Source: Atopsyche davidsoni (lineage: Eukaryota; Arthropoda; Insecta; Trichoptera; Hydrobiosidae). From it: a stretch of DNA of 64,000 nucleotides. The position numbers were made by a program, and so were the translations under genes. This document shows, in pieces, positions 23,262 through 35,521 of the stretch; positions within the stretch are counted from its first letter, which is position 1, and every line of letters starts with the position of its first letter. The notes under the pieces are model-generated. The model was not told the origin of the DNA. It saw only the letters and a program-made list of their open reading frames with translations, and searched no databases. The stretch is from assembly GCA_022113835.1 (NCBI GenBank), contig JAILWY010000027.1:10046501-10110500 (forward strand). The letters are read 5' to 3'.

Positions 23262-23920
23262 CATTGTTACTATATCAATACAAATAGTTTATTAAAAATA
23301 AAACTTAAATTACTTTCATACAGGTTTTGATTACTTTACTCATTCCTCCAGGCAGGTTTATATACATCTCACAGACTTGCACCAAAGTTCTGAAGAACCG
23401 ATTGAATTAAATAGTGATTACTGTGCTATTAAATATATCACACTGATGTGATAACATATTATTTCTCCGATTAACAATTTTCAATTTAGTCTACTATATT
23501 TCAACTACTTTTTGTAATGCAATCAGTGTGCAAATTTAACAGCTGAGTAATCTCTTTTTAATTAAGTCAGTCTATCAGAGCTTGTTATTTTTTAAATTTT
23601 TTAATAAAAAATTTAATATGTTAAGTAAGGATGTTTACGTGTTTTGTAACAAAATAAAAATAGACCTTGCATTATTGCATCTAAGAAGCACACAACATGG
23701 TCCAGTCTTCGACATATCAGGTCTTGAATAAATTTTATATTTCGATTCTATTAATTTTATTACAACACTTCTACTAAAAATCTAAGCTCAAATTACTTGA
23801 ATATGATAGGTCAGATTTTTCTTCAGCAACACCAAGACAATAGTATTTTAAGACTACTTACGGTTTTTCTTTTGTGTTTTTATTTTTATATTAATAGTAT
23901 GAAATTTATGTCTATTTTAG

Positions 23921-24111
23921 CCTGTTTCACGATTTCAAAGAAAGGCAAGAATATAATTAAATTTGAAGCATATACTTTCTCAAAGTGTTCAAAACAAATT
24001 AAAAAAATGACATCCTGGCACTGTTCGACCCACCATAACAAATGCTGCAAAGCTAAACTTCAGACTCATCGTAACATAATTGTTAGCATATACAATGTTC
24101 ATAACCATTAA
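23921..24111 (+). CDS. mod(mdg4): F25: FLYWCH alternative 3' exon, divergent
   Basis: Acceptor AG at 23919-23920 (TGTCTATTTTAG). 62 residues: CFTISKKGKN, EAYTFSKC, MTSWHC, C-x7-C (CSTHHNKCC), NVHNH then TAA. The usual charged tyrosine start is CFTIS. A doubled Cys at the second ligand gives a choice of x6 or x7. The frame stays open upstream through likely intron. Confidence 0.83.
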
Positions 24112-25042
24112 TAGATATGTATATGCATTATATTTCAAAGTTTTAATATATATTATAAAATTTTAATTTTGTGCGACAATGCCCAATTTTTAAAAACATA
24201 TTTTGTTTTTCCATTTGTTTATGGGAAGATTCTAAATGGTCTTAAATGACCATATTTTTATTATTATTATATTTTTCTGATTTTATATTTTGTAAACTAA
24301 AACAGAATAAGCTGTAACAGAAAAGCAAAATTTACAATGTTCTCTTTTTATAATTAATTTCTTGTCAATTATAATTTTTTTAATAAAATTTTAATAAATA
24401 TATTTATGTACATTAAACGCTTCAATTATTTTTTCTAGTTATTATTTTTATAATAACCACAGAGGCATTTATTTTGTTGTCCATGCAAATGTATTTGCTA
24501 GAATGCCAAGTTTTTTGAAAAAACCATGCCATTTTGAAAAAACAGTTAAAAAAATATATTGAAATTCTTGTACATCATTATTTTTATATGAAAAAGACTG
24601 TACTTATACCAAAGTAAGTAATATACTAAATCATTTAAACGTCACAAACGATGCTGCTATAATCTAATTGGTCAGATTCTTGCGAATAACTTAGACTAAT
24701 CAAACAATAGTATTTTAAGGTTACCAGTTAAGAAAAAAATGTTTTAAAATAATTTAAAGTGAATATAACGGAGCTTTTAGAATTTTTTTTTAATTTGTTG
24801 TTTTTTGTGCCCTTTGCTCTTATGGCATTTTAGTATTTCAATTTGTCTATGGTCTGTTTTGACAGTTGACAGTTTAGTAACAGTTGAAATGTTATTATAT
24901 TATTATTTTGTTTTAATGTAATTTAATACGAGAATTTAATTAGTCTGTGTTAATACAATTTTAATTAATTGTATTCCATGTTTTCCACGTGTATGCAAGG
25001 AATTTATCTAATCTAATATTAAATATAGTTCATAATTTGCAG

Positions 25043-25233
25043 GTTCACTTCCTCATTACATTCGATCTAGAAAGGGAAGGCTATTATTGAAGATCGGGGA
25101 ATATACGTACAGTTGCTCAGGATTGAATACATATAAAAAACGCTGGAGATGTTCTAGATCTAGAAAATGTAAAGCAAAAGCTCACACACACGAAAACATA
25201 ATTTTATATCTGAATGAAGAGCATTCATGTTAA
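25043..25233 (+). CDS. mod(mdg4): F26: FLYWCH (CCHC) alternative 3' exon
   Basis: Acceptor AG at 25041-25042 in ATAATTTGCAG, a weaker pyrimidine tract than most. 62 residues: SLPHYIRSRKGR, GEYTYSCS, KKRWRC, C-x5-C (CSRSRKC), EEHSC then TAA. It is the first CCHC unit after F4 in the plus block, and its CSRSRKC loop matches F36 and F38 far downstream. AATAAA at 25636. Confidence 0.85.
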
Positions 25234-25875
25234 AGTCACTTTGTATTGCTCTAAGATAATTCAAATGCTCTTACATTAAGATCATTTGAAAAATGTCCTC
25301 GTAAATTAATCTGTTTCTTAATCGTGATTTACTAGCCATATCATTATCATTATATTATTACATTATATTATTACATACGATTATAACAGATTCATCTGAA
25401 AACATAACCTATGAAATGATTCTGTGAGAAGTGATCTGTGTTAGCCTGCTTAAAATTATATTGAATACTCTATAATGTAGTGAATTATGATGCCTTCGCA
25501 AGAGCTCTAACTTCCATGTGAAAAAAATTCTGTGGTCCTCTAAGCTATTTGTATTTTTTTTAATTAACAATTTTTTGTAACAATCATGAATGGACAAAAA
25601 GCATTACAAAAATGTGTAATTTGTGATATGAATCAAATAAAGAAATGTTACATTTAAATATTTTTTTAATTTAAAACATCCATTGTACTTATTATTTTTT
25701 ATTCTGTTTATATTGAACTATACACTTCATATTAAGACTTAATTATTTATTAGATTTTATTTGAATCGCTTCTTATAGTCTTACTAATAATATAATTTAC
25801 CATACTACACTCTTAAGTAGATATTTTCATGTATATATTTACTTATCCAGATATTCAAATACTCTTTTCTTTTAG

Positions 25876-26075
25876 CTTCCTACATCTATACATCTCAAGG
25901 TTCAAGGTTGCTTCTTCTCGACGGCTTCAAATACCACTCGCAGTTGACAACCTCCTCAGGAAAGCGCAGATGGCAATGCTCCTCTAGAAAAAAAGGATGC
26001 TATGCATCTGTAATGACTATTGATGATGTAGTGCTATCCAATTACAATGACCATAATCACACAAGACCCAAATAG
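25876..26075 (+). CDS. mod(mdg4): F27: FLYWCH alternative 3' exon, C-x6-C
   Basis: Acceptor AG at 25874-25875 (TCTTTTCTTTTAG). 65 residues: SYIYTSQGSRL, DGFKYHSQ, KRRWQC, C-x6-C (CSSRKKGC), DHNH then TRPK and TAG. Its spacing is intermediate between the two main classes. The exon is more GC-rich than its flanks. It lacks an early Met. Confidence 0.85.
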
Positions 26076-27236
26076 AGTATTTGAATATTTCAAAAAAGTT
26101 ATTTATATATATTTTTAAATAATTTCACGGGCACATCAACTGTACACTTTAAAAAAACAATTAAATTTCTCATTAAGTTGCATAGTTAAAGTGGTTCATT
26201 GGACATTTATTTGAAGGAATTTTGTATCATTTACTGTCTGTGTTACCTAAAACCCTATTTAGATACAATTAGAATACTCAATTATCACCTGTATTCAAAG
26301 AAGTCATTTTAAAGTGTAAACATTATGATCGATAATGGTAATTCTATTAGAATAATTTTTCAATGGATATATTTTTTTAAATTGTTTAATATTCAATTAA
26401 TGTACTTTGTTGAAATAATATAAGGGTAAGTAAGAAATATATTAATTTTGCCAAATATTTTTTAATCATACACTTATCCATCACACATCATACACTGTTC
26501 ATCTAGATTTTATAGAAAGGGTTTTGTACTGATTTGTTATTTAATATATAAATATAAAAAAAATCACTCATATTATTAATTTATTGTTGGCAATTGTGTC
26601 TATTTTGTTAAATATTTTACAAGATTTTTTTTATTCCTTTAATAAATAATTATACTGTTTTTAGTCAATAAATCTCAGAAACTCATAAAAATTGATTTTT
26701 AAATTATACACATTATACACCTATACTTATTCAACTAAATTATTAATCAAACTGAAAATCTTTGCTCCCTCATCTGGATTCAAACTCGAAACATCATAAT
26801 CAGCAAGCAAGCATGCTAGACGCTCTATTATAAGGTTTTGGTGTCATTTGAGGGATTTAATAAATCTTTAGCACAATTTTTTATAACATCCTTTAATGAA
26901 ATCTTCAGATTAGATCATGTTAAGATTATCTTTTAATCGAATTTACAATGCACATTAAACAACAGTAAATAAACACGGTAACTTCTCGCTTTACAGTAAC
27001 TTCAGCATCATTGACATACAAAAGTGACAATTCTGAAGCTATCATTTGATAACTGGAGCTAAGAACAAATCTAGGTTATAAAAACACTTAAATCTACAAA
27101 TATAAAAGCCTAATCCTATCGAATAATGCTTTTGCTTTTGATAATGTACACTACACTCAGCTGCTTATTTTATTGTGTGCTTAATGTAAACAATGTATCT
27201 TTTAAGTATTCTATAAAAGTATTTTCTTTTTTTTAG
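26076..27236. other. 1.2-kb interval before F28
   Basis: AT-rich. It contains the SINE-like fragment on the minus strand near 26.8 kb. No exon-like unit was found on either strand. Confidence 0.55.
26762..26842 (-). repeat. tRNA-derived SINE-like fragment
   Basis: On the minus strand, an A-box-like segment (complement 26808-26828) and a B box CGAGTTTGAATCC (complement 26776-26788). The arms do not form a proper acceptor stem, so it is not a working tRNA. Confidence 0.4.
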
Positions 27237-27433
27237 ATTTATTGTCAATGAAACAAAAAAAAGAGCTCCAAGAGGTTGACGTAGCTGGATGTCGTTTTTA
27301 CTTGCGTTACATTTCAAGGAAGACTCGCAGGCAATTTTGGTTTTGCTTTATTCACAACAAATGCTGTGCACCTAACTTGTTTTCACTAGACAATGGTTTT
27401 ATAAATGCAAATACTCTGCAAAATCATCTCTAA
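27237..27433 (+). CDS. mod(mdg4): F28: degenerate FLYWCH alternative 3' exon
   Basis: Acceptor AG at 27235-27236 after TTTTCTTTTTTTT. 64 residues, open and in phase: LLSMKQKKEL, CRFYLRY, RQFWFC, CFIHNKCC, then LQNHL and TAA. The first His of H-x-H is Gln, so one zinc ligand appears lost, and the [EQ]YIxSxRG opening is not recognisable. It may be a finger under relaxed constraint or an early pseudo-exon. Confidence 0.65.
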
Positions 27434-27788
27434 ATTGTTATTACACATATTTAACCAACATCGGTAATTAGTGAAGTTTTACTCAAGTACAAATAACTCT
27501 GCAATAATCAATTCTTTTCATCACTAACTAACCAGAATAAACCAGCAAGAAGCTGAAGCACGTTATTGTAGAGTTTACTTGTATCTGACCATATCAATAC
27601 AGTACAAAATCATATAATCATTGTTTTTTTAAAAACTATCTACGATTGCATTAGTTTTTTCATATTTTATCAAATGTTTTCTCTCTGAAATGGAAACAAA
27701 AGAAAAATTGAGCCATTGATACAGTTTTCACAATTCATAAATAATGTGACAATGTTAGGTGTTAGGTCCGGTACTTTATATTTTAATA

Positions 27789-28702
27789 CACCCATACCTC
27801 GCTTTACGGCCTAGATACGTTCCACGAAACTTGTAACACTGTAATTGATTTTTATTTAGTCCTTTAAGAGGCCTTGGATTTTCGGACAAATATATTAAAA
27901 GTGGTTTTAACTTAAAATCACCCGCGGCATTTGTACCAAGTAGCAAAGTTAATCGTTCTTTAGACACCTTATAACCAGGTGCAGATTTTTCGGTTTTTAA
28001 AATGTACGTGCGATCAGGTATTCGCTTCAATAAAGTCCTGTTTCGTCTACGTTAAACACTTGTTCAGGTTTATAACCACCTCTTTCAATAATTCCCTTTC
28101 AAATTTTGGGATATTCCTTAAATGCGGCCTCATCGGCGCTAGCTGCTTCACCTTTCATTTTCAAATTATGCAAGTTAAATCTATTTTTAAATTTTTCATA
28201 CCATCCTCGGCTTGCTTGGAATGTGACATCTTCAGCAGATTCATCGGTATCTCCATTCTTCAAATTTTCGAAAATACTTAAAGCTTTTTCCTGGATAGTC
28301 ATTTGACTCATTGGCATTCTCCGTTTGTTATTGTCTTCAATCCATATAATCAATAGTCAAAATAAGTTTAATAAAAAAATACACATTAAATTTTTTTAAT
28401 TTGTACATACATACATATGTACTTACGTACCAAAAATGTCCCTAATTATTTCCAATTTTTCCAGTTAATGTGTAACAATCAGTAATAAATATGTACATAA
28501 AACACTTACAGACAAGTCTAAACCAGCCGCTCTATGAGCACACACTGAATAATGCTCGTAAACAAAAAAAACATTGAAAAAAAGTTTTTTTTGCTGTTAT
28601 AGCGAAACATTTTAGGCCGTATATTGAAAACGTGCCATAATTGAAAAGGGCCGTTATAGCGAAAGGCCGTATAAAGAGCGGCCGTATAGCGAGGTATGGG
28701 TG
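27789..28702 (-). mobile_element. Internally deleted pogo/Tigger element
   Basis: 914 bp between TA dinucleotides (27787-27788 and 28703-28704). The terminal inverted repeat CACCCATACCTCGCTTTACG matches the other end with one difference over about 23 bases. It is a relative of the 2.13-kb element at 59492-61621, with at least three internal deletions. The transposase is reduced to a middle piece in two frames: a missing G in the W-K-R region breaks it. Its catalytic block encodes the usual D-E-T-G (GAC GAA, 28041-28050). It cannot encode transposase. Confidence 0.93.
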
Positions 28703-29090
28703 TATAGTCACATTGTATGTGATGAATAATACATGTAACTTTCTTCTTGACATTTTTTTGCACAAATATTAAGTAAAGCCTTATATTTTACATTAAATGT
28801 TTATGTTTATTATTTTCTTCATTGTTAAGTTACACTATATTTAGACACAGTTGTCCTGTGTTAATACTTGTATAAAACTGAATTAATGTACTAGAAAACG
28901 TAAAATGCAAAAAAAAAAAGGACTGGCAATCCGACCGCTTCACCACCTGGAGAGATATTCAGAGGTTTGTATATAAATACGCATGCATACAACTTGCTTG
29001 CCTTTTGTGCAACCATTGCAGCATGTTTAAATGTTACTTTTGAGAGTTTTTTTTTTTCATACTCATGTAACTGTTTTATTTTATTTTTAG

Positions 29091-29299
29091 CGAATCTTAT
29101 ATACTCACAAAAAGGAAGAAAAATGATTGAAATCGGTGGCTACCGCTTTTACATGTATTCGCGAACACAAAAAAATATGAATATAAAAACAGCTAAACAA
29201 ATATGGTTGTGCTCTACCAACAATAATAAAGGATGTACTGCTAAGATACATACCATAGAAAATTCTATTGTTTATATCTATAATGTTCACAATCATTAA
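29091..29299 (+). CDS. mod(mdg4): F29: FLYWCH alternative 3' exon with insertion
   Basis: Acceptor AG at 29089-29090 (TTTTATTTTTAG). 68 residues: NLIYSQKGRK, GGYRFYMY, then a longer linker before KQIWLC, C-x7-C (CSTNNNKGC), NVHNH then TAA. The added residues sit between the aromatic strand and Trp. Its ending YNVHNH matches F25. Confidence 0.86.
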
Positions 29300-30908
29300 A
29301 AATACACATTACCCATTTTGTCTCACCAAAACACATTATTTCCGATGCTATTATGGTAGTAACTTTAAAGTTGTTATCCGATAGATCTTAAATTTGACCT
29401 TGAAAATATCTGTAAGAAACTTTGTCAGTTACTAACGTAATTATATCCAAATATATGTTGTTAATAAGACAGATTGAGTTCAAGGTTAATTACAGTTTCT
29501 TACCCAAGAAACAAGTTTCTAGGTATGAAAGATGGGAATATTTTAGATTCGCCTAACAAAGAGATTTAAAATATGTTGAGAGTGTGATCTTGTTTTTAAA
29601 ATATAGATGACTTAGATAAAGTTTAAATATAGTTTGAAGTAAAAGTTTACTAATTTTTCAAAATAATTTTTTTAGTCACCAAAAACATTCTCAGTACACT
29701 ATTTATTCTAGTAAAAATGGGACATTGCAAAACGATAACAAATGTTATTAATTTAGTGCATAAGTTTGTTTTAGTTTTAAAGTGTTGTTACCTTAAATTA
29801 TGAACTGTTAATATATTTGGAATTAAATATGCTATTTTTTAAATTTAATTAATTTACGTACACACGATGTTTAAGATATGTTATGAATATAATTACAAAG
29901 TTGTGATTCTTTACTATTGTATTTAAAATTTTATTGCCTGCTATTGGCATCAATAAAATTGTATTATATTAATTATAGTTTGAAATAACTCAAAATTCTG
30001 GATTGAAGCTATTACTGTGCGACATTTATACTTCTATAAGTTTTATGTACTGAATTTTCAAACAGTGTGATTTTTTTTAAAAATATATATGTAAAATTTA
30101 TATCAATACATTTTTATATGCGTATTATTTGTGTCATATAAAGTATTTCTAAGGTGTATTATTAATTTTCAATTTTCAATATAGGCTAAAGTGTTTACAT
30201 TAATCTTTAGTATTATTTCAATAAATGGATAGAAATATCATTTTTAAGTAAGAAAACAGATGTTTTATTTTTCATGTACATTTTAAAATACAATGAAATC
30301 ACTTGGTCTAAAATCCAAAATGTAGCTGCAAATATATATTGAATAAAAATTGATGTATTTTTTAATAGCTTAACTGGTTAATAGCGACCCTATTGTTACT
30401 TGGTGTGATGGACATGCAAGGTTTTGAATAGATGAATTAAGCAGAGAACATTAAGATGCAAAGCTGCGTATAAATTTCTGACCGAAGTCTGGTCCATCAC
30501 CAGGATTATAGACAGAAATATGAGTGGAGTGCAGGTGCTTGCAATCCTCAAGGTTTGTTTGAAAGAACAATTGTGATGCTCACATCACTTCAATTTGTCC
30601 GCTCTACGCAATCCAATCTGGTAGAAGGCCGCAAGTGGGGCCTTTCATATTCTCTGAAGAAATGAGATTGCCGGCCTCCTTGATAAACTGAGACTCCTTA
30701 CATAAGCGGCAACCTCATCTGCATAGCTATAAACATGTAGCTATTTATTATGATGGCGTTTGAAAGATCTACGTATTTCTTTGACTTAACTTGCTGATCA
30801 GTTGGGATATTCCCAGGGGATAGTCAATTCTACAATTCTTAAAAGACGACAATGTAGCACACGTAGCACATGTTTTTTTATATTTGCTAATATGCCTACA
30901 CTTTTTAG
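29300..30908. other. 1.6-kb interval between F29 and F30
   Basis: 29300-30360 is AT-rich and empty. 30370-30760 is a GC-richer island with no intact frame. GTGATGGAC near 30408 is answered by GTCCATCAC near 30490. On the minus strand a short YADEV-like stretch suggests a retroelement scrap, but not firmly. Confidence 0.4.
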
Positions 30909-31123
30909 CTTCGTATTTTTCATCCAACGGCTCGCTCCTGCTAAAAGTCAACGGATACACCTACAGCAAGAAGAAGGAATACAAGAATGGCAAGGTCACT
31001 TGGTATTGCTCCTCTCGCGTATCCAAGAAATGCCATTCAATAGTTCACACATTCGAAGACAATATCATTCTCCATGAAAAAGAACATACTCACGATGCGC
31101 CTTTATTCATAAGTAACAGCTAG
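30909..31123 (+). CDS. mod(mdg4): F30: FLYWCH alternative 3' exon with tail
   Basis: Acceptor AG at 30907-30908 (CACTTTTTAG). 70 residues: SYFSSNGSLL, NGYTYSKK, KVTWYC, C-x7-C (CSSRVSKKC), EHTH followed by DAPLFISNS and TAG. Thr replaces Arg before Trp. With F31 it forms a subgroup defined by VTWYCSSR, YTYSK and HTH-xAP. Confidence 0.87.
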
Positions 31124-31591
31124 ACATCGGAAGATATGATGATGGTATAATAAAAGTTTACATAAAACGTAATTTTTTTTAAAACTTTTTTATAAATTTA
31201 TTGTTGTATTGTATATATTTTAAAAAGTGTAACAAAATGCTTAATTTTTTTTACTGAAAATCATAAATTCAAAATAAATTTTAACAAAAAACAAATATTT
31301 GTTTTGAATCCTAAATATTTATATATATACCATATATTCCCTTTTCAAGTAATGCGTGTAGATCAGAGTTGTGTAGTATATATATATATTTATATACTTA
31401 AAAGATATCTAGCATATAACCTCATATTAAATATAAAGTTTGCATTCATTGAGGGTGGCGAAATACACGCCACTGAAATTAAATCAAATGATATTTTTTA
31501 TGTAAACTAAATAATACACCTGTTGAAATATACATTTTGTAGATATATCAATATATGCCATTTTCTAATAAATACTTTTTTTAAATTTTAG

Positions 31592-31857
31592 AACCAGCTT
31601 CATTTATTAAAACAAAGAAGGGTCGAGTGCTTCTAGTGGTGGAAGGATACACGTACAGCAAGAACAACTCACAAAACACCAACAAGAAGGTTACATGGTA
31701 TTGTTCGTCGAGAATTTCCAGGAATTGCTCATCATCCGTCAAAACATACGAAGGCTACATACTGAAGCACGTCAACATCCACACCCACAATGCCCCCAAC
31801 AGGACTATCGGGACTTTGACTTTATTGAATACATCTGATTGTCAATACTATCAGTGA
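31592..31857 (+). CDS. mod(mdg4): F31: FLYWCH alternative 3' exon, long tail
   Basis: Acceptor AG at 31590-31591 (TTTAAATTTTAG). 87 residues: PASFIKTKKGR, EGYTYSKN, KVTWYC, C-x7-C (CSSRISRNC), IHTH followed by a 22-residue tail NAPNRTIGTL...CQYYQ and TGA. Relative of F30 but with a longer, polar extension. Confidence 0.86.
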
Positions 31858-32054
31858 AATTAATATACTCGTACAGCATTGACATATATATGTCGAAATG
31901 ATGAATAGTAAATAATTAATCAGCATTATTTATATTTACGATGCTCTCTAACTATCGAGGATCTTACTGCTTTTAGGCTTATCTTATTTTAAAAACTATT
32001 AGTAAAACTAATATTTACTGATAACTTTATGATTGACCTGTTTAAAGTATATAG

Positions 32055-32190
32055 ATGAAAAAATTAAAACACTGTGACAGGAAATGCAATCACAGACATC
32101 CCGTTAAATTTAAATATTAAAATAATATATTTATTAATGGGATGTCCGTGATTATCCTGCATTTCAGTCACAGCATTAAAATTTTTTCAT
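32055..32190. repeat. Imperfect inverted repeat
   Basis: ATGAAAAAATT at 32055 and GACATCCCGTTAA near 32095-32108 are answered in reverse complement at 32135-32190 (TTAATGGGATGTCCGTGAT and AATTTTTTCAT). The arms are about 60 bases with several small differences, and the centre is AT-rich. It is likely a small non-autonomous DNA element. No coding region. Confidence 0.65.
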
Positions 32191-32878
32191 TTATAATATA
32201 ATCGATATTGTAGATGAATAAATTTATAACTTAGATATTTTGTTATGATTCCCTTACACACGGGCACACAACATTTGAAAACAATTGATAATTAGAAAAA
32301 CTCATTTTTCACAATACCTACAAATCTTATATCACAACAACCGTTTCTGAAGCAGGTAGAAGTTTAAGCAGTTTATAAGTTTGTAGTAAAGTTAAACAAA
32401 TAAGGAGAGGGGTAAAGAAAATATATAGTTATATTTATATTGTATTATAATATAAATAATTGAATGGGGTGCGGTTCATACAAGCATAAAAATTGTAAAT
32501 ACCTAAAAACGGATTTAAAAAATAGCTCAGATAAAACTGAATAATACATTGAATTTTAAAAATACTTGTTTCATTATTGAAATAATTGATGTGATCAATG
32601 TTATCCATATATATTTTTAAAATTTTTCATATTGTTTCAATTTAAAATACGTAGTAAATAAAATAATTCTTATATTTAATAATAAAACAATTTAAAGAAA
32701 CCTCTTTCCTAACTAATATTAACCTAAAACTTATTGCTACTACAATAATCCTGTACAGGTGAACAATGTGAATATATTAAAATATTTTCCAATTAACTGT
32801 GTTTTATTGAGTTTATTGCTTTATTTAATATTTATTTATTATTTAAATTATTAACTTACCTCTTTACACTGTTTTCAG

Positions 32879-33141
32879 AGGCGTACTTTGTGACGTCACG
32901 GTACGGCAAGACGCTGCTGATGTACAATAAGTACACTTACAACCGCAAAGCCGGCATGCTTGGCGGCAAGGTGCGCTGGTCCTGTTCCACGCACAGCCCA
33001 CGTGGCTGTCGCTCCTTCATCCACACATGCGAAGACTCCATCACGGCTGTCAAGGAGGTTCACAATCATCCGCCGCCCAACTACGCCGTTAATTCAAAGG
33101 GGGAGTACTTCAAAGTCATCAAGGGCGTGAAAAAATCTTAA
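32879..33141 (+). CDS. mod(mdg4): F32: FLYWCH alternative 3' exon, GC-rich, basic tail
   Basis: Acceptor AG at 32877-32878 (CTGTTTTCAG). The AG two bases on would break phase. 86 residues: AYFVTSRYGK, NKYTYNRK, KVRWSC, C-x7-C (CSTHSPRGC), VHNH, then 23 residues beginning PPPNYAV and ending in the basic KVIKGVKKS. Codons are much more GC-rich than the flanks, which suggests stronger or older constraint than in the AT-rich exons around 10-18 kb. Confidence 0.87.
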
Positions 33142-34389
33142 TTTTAAGTTAAATTTTTCATGAGCACGGCAATTGAATTCATAAATTTAGTACTTTAAAT
33201 ATGAATCGACAAATGATAACAATAGATTTTAATTTTGAGAGCCTTCATCTTTCAAGGGTTTTTACAGACCAGTGAGGAGAAAATTTCTGATGGCTTATAT
33301 ATTTAAACAAATCAAAAAAAAGTTATATATATCAATCATTTAAAGATTTTAAGAACTAAATGATGGATTTAATAGTTAAGTACTTTGGGGTTTTTGTGCC
33401 ATATGCGAGATATAATGACGTGAAATAATAATAGACAAGATAATACTCTTCTGCTCCTCGTGTTATGAACTCCACCTGTACAGGTCCTTAAGTCCGTACA
33501 GGGGTTTGCCTCCTTTCTAACTTCCAACAACAAAGTCCAAACTAACAAAACATGTCTTCTATGGCCGCCTCTTTGTTGCCGACTGATGACCAGACAGGAG
33601 TTTAGACATAAATAATAATACAGCATCATGAAAAGCAGCGGCTCGTAGTTCCATACACAATTCATAAATATTTTTTTTAAAAGAAAAGGCAAAAGCAAAC
33701 AAAAATGTGACACCCATGATTATTCATATTTGTAGTTTAAATATGGGCATTATAAATTAAACCAGTCTGTCGTGGATAAAATAATAAAATATACTTTGAA
33801 ACCTTTACCTTATTCACACGGAGACTGGTTTTGCCAATAGACTTCGTTGGTTAAAGTATTTCAATATCTTTTATTATTTAAATAAATAATTTGTTTCATT
33901 TTGTTACTTTGCCGAAATGCACAACTACTTTATTTTTTAAGATCTTATATTATATTACTAATTCATATTATAAGGTTATATATAACTACTTATATTAAAA
34001 GGTTTTTTACAGTTTTGTTAATTACTATACCAAGCATTTTCTTTTAAATACTAATGTAAGTTTTATCTGTATTTGCGGATATAAATAAATGCATTATTTT
34101 ATACTTTATATGTGCCTTATTGCTATTTACGTGTGTATTATTTGTAAATTCCTTTTTTATGGTTTCGGACTCGGACTGCCGTACTCGCCTTTTCCTATTG
34201 TGGCCACATATTTTTACAGAGTAATACGATTAATATTCTCCTTGTTTAGATCATTTGAGATTGAATGTTTTCTGCTCTTGGTGTCAATGTAAATACATAC
34301 ATCTTATTTTTATACTGAAATATTGAATCTTCTGAATATGCTCAATATGGGGGTAACTATAAGGCTAATAAATACAATGATACTTTTAG
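33142..34389. other. 1.2-kb interval between F32 and F33
   Basis: A GC-richer patch at 33415-33620 carries a 114-residue minus-strand open frame with no domain features or splice phase. I do not call it a gene. The rest is AT-rich. Confidence 0.45.
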
Positions 34390-34619
34390 GTTATGTAGAG
34401 TACATCAGATCTAGGCTAGGAAGGAAGATGTTGAAGATCGGAGAGTACACATACACCGTGGCGGGCACCATCCAGTCCAAGACCAGATGGAAGTGCTCCA
34501 AGTCCAACTTGTGTCGAGCCAAAATCCACGTTGAGAATGACACCATAGTCTATGGGAACTACGAGCATTCGTGTATGGAGAATAGACCACCAAAGCCAAT
34601 ATTTTTCAATATTATTTAA
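34390..34619 (+). CDS. mod(mdg4): F33: FLYWCH (CCHC) alternative 3' exon
   Basis: Acceptor AG at 34388-34389 (GATACTTTTAG). 75 residues: YVEYIRSRLGRK, GEYTYTVA, KTRWKC, C-x5-C (CSKSNLC), YEHSC, then MENRPPKP... and TAA. From here to the right CCHC fingers dominate. Last unit of the continuous plus-strand block. The minus-strand open frames over it are shadows. Confidence 0.86.
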
Positions 34620-35098
34620 CACAATGTATGAAAATTGATTCCTATTTGTAATTGTATTTTCATTGTGTCATAAACAACCAAATCAGACTTGAACTTTTTT
34701 CTTGGGGTTGGCCACATCAAGTACTGGAATCATATGTACCCAAGAGAATGAATGGCAATGGCTGTAAAAACCAAAAAAAAACACTTGCACCTTATGCATA
34801 AATCTATATTTATTTAATATAAATTAAATTTTATCACTGTTTTTAGTTTTTTTATTACTGTAAATGTTACTACATCTTGTTAGTCGTAAGATGTAAGTAA
34901 ATATTTATTTATTAAAAAATAAAATATTACTTACATCAATTAAGCAGTGGTGTGCAGAGTTATAAGTAACATTTTAATAATTTTATTAAAATGTTACTTC
35001 GAACATTATGATACAGTATAATAAGTTAAGAAGGATCATACCAGGAATCCTTATTATTATGATTAAATCAACAGACTGGGATAGTTAAGTAATCCTCT

Positions 35099-35190
35099 GC
35101 TGGATATGGAGATGATGACGTCCGGCACAGTTTACACCTTGGAGAGGCAAGAGCTTTCCCTGGGGCACCTCCAGTAAGTCTTCTCTCCGG
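35099..35190 (-). pseudogene. P4: truncated antisense FLYWCH exon
   Basis: Read on the minus strand, GEKTYWRC, C-x5-C and DVIISIS match F34 next door. The part before GEKTYW and the final His and Cys are missing, there is no acceptor, and TAA (35132-35134) interrupts the strand after the second Cys. It is a partial tandem copy of F34. Confidence 0.82.
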
Positions 35191-35315
35191 ACTTTAATAA
35201 AAACAATATTTTTAATATAATAACATTAGTATCTAATATATATGTATAAATATGATTTTTTTATATTCAATGTAAGAGATCTCTTATCGGCTAGGCATTC
35301 AAAGGGTTAAGTGAC

Positions 35316-35521
35316 CTAGTCTTGCATCTGACAGCTGTGGCTATCGGGAGATATGGAGATGATGACGTCCTGTACAGTTTGCACCTTGGAGCGGCAAGAA
35401 CTTTTCCTGGAGCACCTCCAGTAAGTCTTCTCTCTGGACACTCCGTTTTGTCTGTATTTGAACCCATTCACCACCAGCTGTCTGTTTTTTCTGTTCGACT
35501 CAGCGTAATATGCTTTATGAT
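35316..35521 (-). CDS. mod(mdg4): F34: antisense FLYWCH (CCHC) alternative 3' exon
   Basis: On the minus strand, acceptor TTATTTTAG (AG complement at 35522-35523) starts a phase-1 exon of 67 residues: HKAYYAESNRK, NGFKYRQN, REKTYWRC, C-x5-C (CSRKSSC), DSHSC, QMQD and TAG (35316-35318). First intact exon on the opposite strand. It is the sister of F35 and F4, with NGF before the aromatic strand and E-K-x-x-W-R-C. It has no initial Met. Confidence 0.84.

Noticed and set aside
26762..26842. Possible tRNA gene on the minus strand
   Set aside because: A- and B-box-like segments but no acceptor-stem pairing; better explained as a SINE fragment.
33369..33713. 114-residue minus-strand open frame
   Set aside because: No domain, no splice phase match and low-complexity hydrophobic start; likely chance in a GC-richer patch.
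34411..34622. Minus-strand frames over F33
   Set aside because: Shadows of the plus-strand exon, which has the ligands and the acceptor.
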